From Myxocyprinus asiaticus (Eukaryota > Chordata > Actinopteri > Cypriniformes > Catostomidae), in the NCBI RefSeq assembly GCF_019703515.2, contig NC_059346.1, positions 15,779,001 to 15,843,000 of the forward strand: 64,000 nt of DNA, given 5' to 3'. The notes beneath the pieces were generated by a model. That model saw nothing but the letters and a program-made list of their open reading frames with translations, made no database searches and was not told where the DNA came from. The translations under genes and the position numbers were made by a program. How positions within the stretch are numbered: the first letter of the stretch is position 1; the number at the start of each line of letters is the position of its first letter. Of the stretch, positions 55,132 to 64,000 are shown one piece after another.

Positions 55132-58100
55132 TCAAACTAAAAATAAAAAATCCCTCTCCACTGCCCCTCCCCGGGAACCTTCCAAAAAAGCCAGATATCC
55201 ACCCCACTTCCTATTAAACAAATCCCATTTTCCCAACCTTCTAAAAATCGCCTCCTCAAATGCTGCCACCCCGCCCATCTCCCCACCCCACTCCCGAAAC
55301 GAGGGTGCCCCAGCTGTCTTCCACCCCCTAAGAATAATTCGTCTGCCAACCATAACTCCAGCTAGGACCCAACATTTTAAGTGGCTATCCCCAAAATGAA
55401 TGACCGCCCCATCACCTAAGATGCAGAGTCTGGGGCAAAATTAAAATTGTGTGTCCACACATAAATCTCTGAACCCTCACCCAGAATTCTTGTATCTTAA
55501 CACAACCCCCGTCTTCTGAATTGCATCGCCAGCAGGTGGATGTGTCTTTAAGACCAAGTCTATACAATCAAGAGGGTGTCCAATATAATCTATGCAAAGT
55601 CTTAAATTGCATCAAACGCACCCTTGAATCTCTAGATGTAGACTTGACATTTTTTAGAATCCTAGCCCACACTCCCTCCTCCAATACCAAGTTTAAATCT
55701 CTCTCCCATAATCTCTTGAGAGAAGTTGAAGCTCTGTCCCCCAGACTCTGAATTAACAGGGAGTAATACACTGATGCCTCATGACCTTTTCCAAAAGCAG
55801 TAATCACCACTTCTAGAGTATCTGCTCCATTAGGAGGGTGTATGTTACTCCCAAAAATAGTACAGAGCAGGTGGCGCAGCTGTAAATACCTAGAGATCTG
55901 GGAATCCTGAAACGTTGGACCATATTTTCAAACGATCTCAACACTCCACTCTCATATAGGTCACTGAGTGTATTAACCTCCCTCACAATCCACTCTGACC
56001 AGCAGAAAGGGGACTTATTAGTACGTAATTTTGGGTTTAGCCTTATGCTCGAGGCAACATTTAAATAAATATCCGAATTAAACACTCTGGACACTTTTGT
56101 CCATACCGCGTGCAAATGCGAGATAACAGGGTGTGACTTAACTTCTCCAGTTAGTTTATTAGAAAGGCTTTGCAATGGCAAAATATGGGCAAGAACTTCC
56201 TGTTCAATGCCAAACCATGGAGGGGTTCTCTCAGGTGGAAGCGACCAGTGAGCCAGATGTCTGAGACTGAATGCATAATAATAAAACAGAATCTTGGGTA
56301 GGCCTAGCCCACCTTTGTCAACCGGCCTATGTAACTTATTGAAATGTAATCTGGGACACTTACCATTCCAAATGAAGGACTTCGCTATGCTATCAGATTG
56401 CTTGAAATAAGAGAGGGGGACATCTACAGAGAGAGATTGTAGCAGGTAGTTGAATTTTGGAATAAAATTCATTTCATTACATTAACCTTATCAATCATAG
56501 ATAAATGTAATGAAGCCCACCTGCCCACATCACTCGAAGTCCTTTTTATTAAGGGGTCAAAATTAACTAAATCACACAAATTTGCTGGGAATAAAATGCC
56601 CAAATATTTAATGCCCTGTTTGGGCCACTGGAAAGTGCCCGGCTGAAAAGCCGTTACTGGGCAGTACACTGTCAGAGCCAAAGCTTTGGATTTAGACCAA
56701 CTGACTCTGTATCCTGAGAATTTAGAAAAGGATTTAATAATTCTGTGGAGGCAAGGCATAGATCTAGTGGGATCGGTGACGAATAATAAAATGTAATCTG
56801 CGTAAAGCAAAAGCTTATGTGCCATACCTCCCACCATCACCCCTGGAAAATCATCTTCCCTTCTTATCGCAGCTGCTAATGGTTCCAGGGCAAGACAGAA
56901 CAATAGTGGGGAAAGAGGACAACCCGGCCAGGTGCCCCTGTCCAGAGTAAAATAATCTGAAATTAATCCATTTGTTTGTACCGCTGCTACTGGGTGTCTA
57001 TAAAGTAACTTAATCCATCCAATAAAAGTCTTCCCAAACCCGTATATTTCTAAAATCTTAAAAAGATAATCCCATTCTATGCAAATGCATTTTCAGTGTC
57101 AAGTGAGATGGCAGCAACTGGAGTCTGCTCATTCGCCACTGACCACCTAATATTAATTAGATGCCTGATGTTATCAGAAGAGCTGTGGCCCCAAATAAAC
57201 CCCACCTGATCTATATGTATAAGAGATGTCATAACTTTACTTAATCGGTTAGCCAATATTTTTGACAAAATTTTAACGTCTAGCTGGATCAGAGAAATTG
57301 GATGGTAACTCTTACACTAGTTAGGATCTTTGTCCTTTTTAAGAATCAGACTGATCCGGGCTTGTGTCATGGTTGGCGGAAGCTTTCAATTCTTTAATGA
57401 TTCCATATAAACTTCTAACAAACGTGGAGCCAGTTCTGTAGCATAAAAAACTAAAACTCCGTGGCAAATCCATCTGGCCCCAGAGGCTTGCCTGTAGGCA
57501 AGGCCTTGATTACCTCACCAAGATCCTCCAAGGTTATCTCAGAATCAAGAGAATGTTTTTGCTCAGTAGTCAGTTTAGGGAGTTCTAATGGTTCCACAAA
57601 GTTTCTAATCTCTTCATCGGTGGACGAAGGTGTGGAACTATAAAGGTCAAGATAGAATTCTTTAAAAGCATTATTAATATCAATGGCTGAGGTAAATATT
57701 TTACCACCATAAGATTTCACTGAGGGAATGGTAGAAAAAGACCCTCTCTGCTTTATATATCTAGCCAAAAGTTTCCCTGCTTTGTCCCCTGACTCAAAGT
57801 ATGACTGTCTTGCCCTGAATAGCCAAAACTCCACCTTCCGCAATAAAATAGAATTATATCTGTATTTCAGTCAGGTCAATTCTCCGAGGCCATCAGGTGA
57901 CATTCGGCACTTCAGCTCTGCCTCTGCATTTTTAATATTCCCTTCCAACTCCACGAGTTCTCTTGCTTTGGATTTTTTGATGAATGAGGCATACTGTATG
58001 ATCTGACCCCTAAGAACCACCTTAAGTGCCTCCCAAGCCACACCCACAGAGGATACTGAGGACCAGTTGGTCTCCATATAAACACTGATTTCAGCCTTTA

Positions 58101-58911
58101 ACATTTGTTGGAAATCAGGATTTTGCAAAATGGATCCATTAAAGTGGCAACTATATGATTTCTTTTTCTCCATATGTGGCAACACCTCTAATCTCACCAG
58201 GGTGTGATCTGAGACTAAGATGTTTCCAATTGAGCAATCAACAACAGATGAAATGAGGGACTTAGAAATCAAGACAAAATCTATTCTAGAATAAATCTTA
58301 TGGACTAATGAAAAAAATATATAGTCCCTCCCAGATGGGTTTAAAAGTCTCCAAATATCTGTAAGACCAAGATTTTTACACATCCTGTGAAGCGTCAATG
58401 TTGCTCTAGGGGGCTTACACACTTTTGCTTCACTATGATCAAGGACTGAGTCCATCAAAAGATTAAAGTCTCCTCCCAATATTATATCATGAGGGGTGCC
58501 AGCAGCTTGCAACATCCATTCAAGAAAATATTTAAAAAAACCCTGATCATCAGCATTAGGTGTGTAAATATTAGCCAAAATCAACCTTTACCCATGAATT
58601 TCTGTTAAAACAATAATGACTCTTCCTAATTTATCTTTAATCTGTTTGAGACATTTGAATTGTAGATGTTTACTTATCAATGTAATGACTCCCCTGCTCT
58701 TACTTGAGCCAGCACTAAAGAAAACATGTCCACCCCATATCTTCCCAAATTATTCAGCTTCTTGCGGGGGAAGATGCGTTTCTTGAAGAAACACTATATC
58801 AAATTTCTTACGTTTAAGAAAGGAAATAACCTTCCTTCTTTTTATGGGGTGCCCCAGCCCATTCACATTCCACGTGGAGAGAGACAATCCACTCATATTA
58901 ACATTTGACAT
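55132..58911 (-). pseudogene. L1 ORF2, copy D
   Basis: The start ATG is at 58911-58909 (MSNVNMSGLSLSTWNVNGLG). EN: LANIYTPNADDQGFF, GGDFNLLMD, LVSDHTLVRLEV (58584-57871). Linker: YFESGDKAGKLLARYIKQRG. RT: ALPTGKPLGPDGFA (57470-57520), DQVGFIWGHSSSDN, ISLDTENAFA, GTWPGCPLSPLLFCLALEP, and LLLYADYILLF (56790-56820). The last should hold YADD but reads YADY. C-terminal: CPRLHFNKLHRPVDKGGLGL, CWRCNSEDGG-like zinc motif (near 55510-55540), ILRGWKTAGAPSF. The stop lies near 55132. Several shifts and stops are present, with long stretches open (for example 56472-55813). Confidence 0.88.
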
Positions 58912-59179
58912 TTTGAAAAAATAGATTGTGTGTCAAACATAAATTATAAAGACCACATTCCAACATTAATGCAACAGTTAAACCCAGAACTTCCACCAGA
59001 ACCAAACAAACAGAAAAAAGAAAAATGTGCGCATTAACCCTGTGCACGACAGCGGCAACTGGCGTCCATCTCTGTAAACTCAAAAAGTCCATGTACGCCT
59101 ACGAGAGTCCCCACGACAACTTTGTCGTCGGATTGCTCAAGTCAAGTGTTTCTATACAAATTCTGCGAGACAGAATTAC

Positions 59180-60084
59180 ATAACAGAAAATAATCTATAC
59201 AAAAAACTCCAGCAAATAGGCAGAATAAACACAAAGAACATGTAGATTCATTCACAAAACTGTATCGAAGGTGTGGTCCTCCACAAAACAAACTTCAGCT
59301 AGCGGAACCAGCACAAAATGTAAAAAAATTAAAAAATCAGTTCCATTTCCTCAAACAGTCAAACGAATGTTCGGTGAGCCGGCTGTACGTGAATGCAACA
59401 GATGACCTAATCCTTCCAATGTCCTGCAAAAAATACTCCACAAAACAAACTCCAGCCAACAGAAGGCACAAGCACAAAGAAGGAGCAGACTCATCCACAA
59501 CTGTCCTGAAGGAGTGTTACTCCACAAAACAAACTCCAGCCGCTAGGCAGAACCATCACAAAAATAAACAAAACAGGCACCCAGTTTCCTCGGATGGTCA
59601 AGTGTATGTTCAGTGAGACAAGCACACTTGGGGGCAACACGAGAAACACAACATGACTTCCTCAGTCCATCGATTTTATGAAAAACATCACTTGTTGTGG
59701 GCATGTAAATATTTTGCGGCCATCCTTAGGATCTATTCTCAATTTGACCGGAAACATCAGTGCAAAAGCGATCCTCCGTCGATGCAAGAGTTTCTTGAAG
59801 GAGTGTTATTCCACAACACAAACTCCAGCCTCTAGGTGGAACCAACACAAAAAGAAACAAAATGTTGCCCAGCTTCCTCAGACAGTCAAGTGTATGCTCA
59901 GCAAGACGAGCTCACTCGGGGGCCACATGAGAAACATCAAATGGTTTACTCACCCCATTGTCTCTATAAAAGACAATGCTTGCTGTGGGCATGTAAACAT
60001 TTTCCGGCCATCCTTAGTATCTATTCTCAGTTTGTCCGGAAACATCAGAGCAAAAGCGATCTTCCACTGATGTAAGAGTTTCTT
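59180..60084 (-). repeat. Inter-ORF tandem duplication, period 289 bp
   Basis: GAAGGAGTGTTACTCCACAA starts a unit at 59508 and, with few changes, again at 59797. The units end with GCAAGAGTTTCTT and GTAAGAGTTTCTT. A partial third copy of the first 100 bp (CAAACTCCAGCC...) is seen at about 59417-59507, and a weaker one at 59190-59280. Copy C has the region once. Confidence 0.85.
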
Positions 60085-60765
60085 GCACTCCTTGAATCGA
60101 TCACGTTTCTCTCTTGTTGAATTTGCAAATTCTGGGAACAAGAAAATGCTGTGATTCTTTCAAGAAACTTTCCTTTCCTCGCCTCGCACAACACGAGATC
60201 TTTATAGGATGATCTCAGAAATTTGGCCAGAATTGATCGGGGCCTGTCTCCCTCTGCGGATCTGCGAGCCAGGACTCTGTGAGCTTGTTTGATTTCTAGC
60301 TTATGGCCTGTTATGTTGAGCAGACTTGGGAAGAGCTCATCTAGGAATTTTGCCATATCTCTGTCTTCTTCATGCTCAGGAATTCCAACAATTCGGACAT
60401 TGTTTCGCTGATTACGATTCTCCAAATTCTCCAGTTTTTCCAAATCTGCTTTGGACACTAGCGGATTAGCTGCTATTTCCCTCTCCGGTGACTCCAGATA
60501 ATCGATCCATCACTCGACGTCCCCGATTCTTGTAACCAACTCAGAGAATTTAGTTTCCATTGCAGTGGAATTGCTGACTTAGATCCTCTAAGTCAGCAAC
60601 AACTTTCGTCAGCATCACAGGTATGCTCGCCAGTTGCCGTTGAATTTCTCCCGCCACACCGTCCAAACTGAGTCCCTGGTCTGCAGGCCTGTCTGAGGTA
60701 TCAGCTTGAGCATGTAAGTGTCTTTTAATATCTCCAGAGCCCGAAGATTTTGAATTCTTTGCCAT
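60045..60765 (-). pseudogene. L1 ORF1, copy D
   Basis: The start MAKNSKSSGSGDIKRHLHAQ is at 60765, followed by LDGVAGEIQRQLASI (helical). After a shift come LEKLENLENRNQRNNVRIVG, IPEHEEDRDMAKFLDELFP, LEIKQAHRVLARRS and AKFLRSSYKDLVLCEARKG, the RNA-recognition and C-terminal folds of L1 ORF1 (60458-60180). The protein would form a nucleic-acid chaperone trimer on L1 RNA. One shift near 60550 and a late stop are seen. Confidence 0.85.
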
Positions 60766-60891
60766 GTTGACTTCAAAGAACAGTTACTTAGCAGGGTGTA
60801 TCGAATCTCACCGGTTTATGACATAAAAATAGTAAAAAAATAGCAAAGTGCGCAGAGCTCGCCGTTTACACATCCGCTCCTCGCATGGCGT

Positions 60892-60897
60892 CACGTG
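60892..60897. promoter_or_regulatory. CACGTG box at the L1 5' end
   Basis: GTCACGTGAC is a full palindrome around an E-box, lying within about 12 bp of the element's 5' end. Copy C has TCACGTGA at 37014-37021; copy B has the one-base variant TCACATGA at 23980-23987. Such boxes bind USF/MITF-type bHLH-ZIP factors. A role in internal L1 promotion is inferred. Confidence 0.45.
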
Positions 60898-60903
60898 ACT
60901 CTC

Positions 60904-62052
60904 CAAACTTTTCATTTTAAAAATCTTTGTGGTTATGGTTAGGTTTAGAGTTATGGATAGATGTAGGTGTATGGTTGCTGCGGGACTCCAAATAAAACAA
61001 CAAACAGTGTGGCATCCAACTATTCCAAGACTTCAGGATTTTGCTGTGTGGGAGTGCCATGTAGTAGGCATGTCTTGTAGTAGTCTTTCAGGACGCAGAC
61101 AGACCCTTCTCAGGAAAATGGAGCTCACGCATGCCCATACGTTCAACAACACTTCTAGCTTTGGCCACAGGAGGTAGTGCTTTGAATTTTGGTAAGCACA
61201 GTCTAATTTCAGCAGAAGAACTTTCGACCTACTGTTGCCGAATTGTCTTAAGGTCCTTGGTCACATCTAATTTCCTCAAATCGTGTTTTCCGTTGTTTTT
61301 TGTCCACTGGACCAGAGTTTTGCTGGCTGAATTATTGGCACCAAGGTACATAACGGTACAACCTTTTGAATGGACTGAACTTTTATTCCTCACAGCCTTA
61401 TTTTTATTCATGTCAAAATAATATGGTGTCATTTTTAACCAAATGATTAATGTTAAAATGAATAGGCCTACTGTATAGGTACTATATAGTACAAGTTTAT
61501 GTAGGCTTAATGCTATATGATATATTGGGCAGTAAAATGTACCATTTATCAACCTTTTATGTTAGCAGAACAGTTCATATTGCTTTACAACAGTTATTCT
61601 CAAGTGCCTGGAGGTGTACAGGTCTAGGTTTATAAGTTTGCTTAAACTTGCTTAAACAAATTAACTCTGCTGTAATTGCGATAACTTCTCTTATACAAAT
61701 GTCTTCCTTGCAGTTAAAAGATCATAGATACTTTATACAATGGGCTAACACATAGCTGTTATATGACCTAGTTCATGGATAACTAAATTACATTGAGGGT
61801 AATTTACTTGTCAGTGACTCACCTACCCAAACATTAGGCTATCGTAACTCACACAGAAACTACAATCCCATTGAGAGAGAGAGTAGTACAGCAAAACAAA
61901 CACACACACACCCACACATCGAGACTATAGGGTTGAGAATGCCAAGTCCAAACTGGACAGCTTGGAAACCCCATTGATTGACAGATGGTCAAATCTGGTG
62001 CAGGGTTCCCTGTTCAAAATAGTATGCTGGACAAATATTGTACCAAAGAACT
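60904..62052. other. Unique sequence
   Basis: No supported gene. A short CA tract lies near 61900-61917. Confidence 0.45.
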
Positions 62053-62165
62053 TAAAAGAACAGTTCACCCAAAGAAGATTCTGCCATTGTTTACTCACTC
62101 TCATGTTGTTCTAAACCCGTATGTCTATCTTTCTTCCATGAAACACAAAAGATGAATTTTTGCAA
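62053..62165 (+). repeat. MITE end fragment (TTCACCC family)
   Basis: AAAAGAACAGTTCACCCAAA, then TTTACTCACTCTCATGTTGT and CTTCCATGAAACACAAAAGA, match the left arm of the palindromic family at 15639 and the fragment at 33964. Confidence 0.65.
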
Positions 62166-63312
62166 TGAAAGGGGACTTGAGTGAATAACCTGATTTGACT
62201 CTGGGAACCTGTTATATGTGTGCCCATCTCTGTTTGTCAGCTGTCTCATTCTGTAGTGGTGGAGGGTGGGGGGGGTGTTAAGCAGTCAGCACTTCACTTT
62301 GCAATTGTGCCCCCCTGCTATGTGTTTAATGTCCCAGATCCTCTCATCTGATGGTAAAGTGAGCAGCCCAGGGCCATACGGATGAGAGGAAGGGTTACGC
62401 TGTGGCACAGAGGTCATTATGAACATCACAGAGACTGTACTCTAGACAAGATTACTCTTTTCTTTGACAAATCCTCATGAAGTCATTAAAACAATGCAGT
62501 AAATCCTTTTATTATTAGATTGACATATCCTTGGATAAGCAGGCAGGGATATGTGTATGTGTATATTTGTTCACATGTGACAGTATTTCATTGTGTACAG
62601 GGAAGACTTTGTGGTTGTTTCTTGGGTCATTAGAGCTGACAGTTTTAGTCCATTAGCATGAAAACCTGCAGCTCTTCTGCTGACCGCCCTTTATGCCACT
62701 GCACTCCCCTGCAGTCCAACACAAGGAAAAGCACAATAAAGCATGAAACCACACGACAAAGCTCTGCGCAACACCACAAAGCAGATTATAACAAAAAACT
62801 ACACAACAAAGCAATGCACAAAACCACCCCTCCTCTGACCCAACTATAATAAATGCTACCAGGAGTATATAAAGATGCAAATTGTACGTCATCAATACAG
62901 GTTCACTTCCACGATTTAGGACGGATTGCTTTCATACCAATAATGCACAACAGTGGCTGCCAACTTTAACAGTCTTGGTTTCTGTGTTTTCCCAAAAAAA
63001 AAAAAATTCCATAAGGATTTAATAAATTTCTTCATAAAAGCATTCTATGCCATGAACCAAACCAATCAGCTCTGAGGTCAATCAGAAGATTACAAGCTTT
63101 GATTTGATGCAAAAAAGTATTGTAAAATATAAAACTATTAATTTAAAGTTGTTTTATAAGTATAGAAACAATATATTTTACTTTGATTGCAAAATATTCA
63201 GGTGTATACAAATATAAATGTAGTTTGAGAGTGTAAGGGTGCTGACTCGTTTGAGTTATTCACACTGCAGAGCTCCTTTGCCATGTAGTTTAATACCATG
63301 AATGTGGATAGC
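62166..63312. other. Unique sequence
   Basis: No supported gene. A CAACAAAGC/CACAAAGC quasi-repeat at 62745-62815 and an A run at 62994-63005 are the only notable features. Confidence 0.45.
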
Positions 63313-63323
63313 ATAGCTCTGAT

Positions 63324-63711
63324 ATTTTTTTTAATTTTCTCCCCAAATTGGAATGCCCAATTCCCAAAGTCCTCGTGGTGGAGTAGTGACTCGCTTCAAT
63401 CTGAGACAGTCAATCCGCGCATCTTATCACGTGGCTTGTTGAGCGTGTTACCGCGGAGACATAGCACATGTGGAGGCTTCACGCTATTATCCTCGGCATC
63501 CACGCACAACTCACCACGTGCCCCACCGAGAGTGAACCACATTATAGCGACCATGAGGAAGTTACCCCATGTGACTCTACCCTCCCAAGCAACCGGGCCA
63601 ATTTGGTTGCTTAGGAGACCTGGCTGGAGTCACTCGGCATGCCATGGATTCGAACTTGTGACTCCAGGGGTGGTAGACAGCATCTTTACTTGCTGAGCTA
63701 CTCAGGCCCCA
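63324..63711 (-). mobile_element. Full-length tRNA-derived SINE with an 11-bp duplication
   Basis: In complement it starts GGGGCCTGAGTAGCTCAGCA (A box) and has a B-box region GTTCGAATCC. It continues through the body shared with 45288-45608 and ends AATTGGGGAGAAAATTAAAA. ATAGCTCTGAT stands at 63313-63323 and 63712-63722, so the insertion is complete and bounded by a perfect duplication. Length is 388 bp. Confidence 0.92.
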
Positions 63712-63834
63712 ATAGCTCTGATCATTTGATCTTAGAAGAATTTGATGAAAATTGTTTGAGTTCATATTTAAAATCTTTGACTTTTGATTTTGGTATCTTG
63801 GCAAATCAGAGTTCTGAATGTTGAGATCTCTTAT

Positions 63835-64000
63835 ACACTGTTGGGAAAATTACTAAAAAAAGTAATCCAAATGACTAACTACTTATCTAAAATATACTGT
63901 ATACTGATTAATTAATTGAAAAAGTAATCACATTACTAATTACTTTACTTTTAAGCTACTTTCTAAAACACTGGTCACAAATATTTTTTTGTTTTTCTGC
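63835..64000. repeat. MITE-like fragment cut by the window edge
   Basis: ACACTGTTGGGAAAATTACT followed by AAAAAGTAATCC, AAAAAGTAATCACATTAC and TACTTTACTTTTAAGCTAC is typical of AT-rich DNA transposon ends in fish. The other end lies outside the window. Confidence 0.4.

Noticed and set aside
62655..62895. Cysteine-rich minus-strand frame and lysine-rich plus-strand frame
   Set aside because: They come from a CACAAAGC quasi-repeat; there is no domain, and the apparent cysteine pattern is a by-product of the repeat.

Overview
This window is eukaryotic, intergenic or intronic DNA from a teleost fish, most probably a cypriniform (carp, sucker or loach group). The evidence is its content: palindromic MITEs that begin with a TTAAAGGRATAGTTCACCC-like end, two copies of a tRNA-derived SINE, Tc1-like transposons with TA target sites, fish-type L1 and L2 LINEs, a Gmr1-like Ty3/gypsy element, long dinucleotide microsatellites and AT-rich spacers. 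I see no complete host protein-coding gene, rRNA or CRISPR. The only hints of a host gene are two possible exons in one open frame on the minus strand near 8.35-8.96 kb, and weaker splice-like sites near 11.8 and 47.0 kb.

Layout. 1-6.63 kb: an L1-clade LINE (copy A, plus strand) that enters from the left edge. It carries a very young Tc1-like transposon (525-3600), which itself carries a putative 1,456-bp solo LTR (1284-2739). 6.63-8.2 kb: a palindromic MITE split by a degenerate Tc1-like element. 9.57-10.77 kb: an internally deleted Tc1-like element. 12.0-13.9 kb: a composite of nested MITEs. 15.6-16.6 kb: two adjacent palindromic MITEs. 20.06-20.47 kb: a solo LTR with a perfect 5-bp duplication. 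20.7-25.7 kb: an L2-clade LINE interrupted by L1 copy B (23976-25401), which joins an L1 5' end directly to an L1 3' end. 27.73-32.57 kb: a nearly complete Gmr1-like Ty3/gypsy retrotransposon on the minus strand with two LTRs, primer-binding site and polypurine tract; its integrase lies upstream of reverse transcriptase. 34.1-37.0 kb: a piggyBac-like element at a TTAA in L1 copy C (minus). 38.4-39.4 kb: a TA-flanked MITE with a LINE 3' end inside. 39.5-41.8 kb: a second copy of the deleted Tc1-like family abutting a different Tc1-like relic. 43.8-45.0 kb: a TA-flanked non-autonomous element. 45.3 kb: SINE. 46.5-48 kb: microsatellites. 48.9-49.8 kb: an inverted-repeat element. 49.9-51.5 kb: the 3' part of another gypsy element with its LTR. 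52.9 kb: SINE. 53.5-54.3 kb: a hAT element with a perfect 8-bp duplication inside a small MITE. 54.8-60.9 kb: a nearly full-length L1 (copy D, minus). 63.3-63.7 kb: a full-length SINE with an 11-bp duplication.

How the parts work together. The L1, L2, gypsy and Tc1 relics are the coding sources of transposition enzymes, but every autonomous element here is interrupted, frameshifted or deleted. The MITEs, SINEs and deleted Tc1 copies would have depended on enzymes supplied in trans. Nesting gives a relative order of insertion: L1 before Tc1 before LTR at the left end, L2 before L1 copy B, and L1 copy C before piggyBac. Family names rest on recognised motifs and terminal sequences; none was checked against a database.
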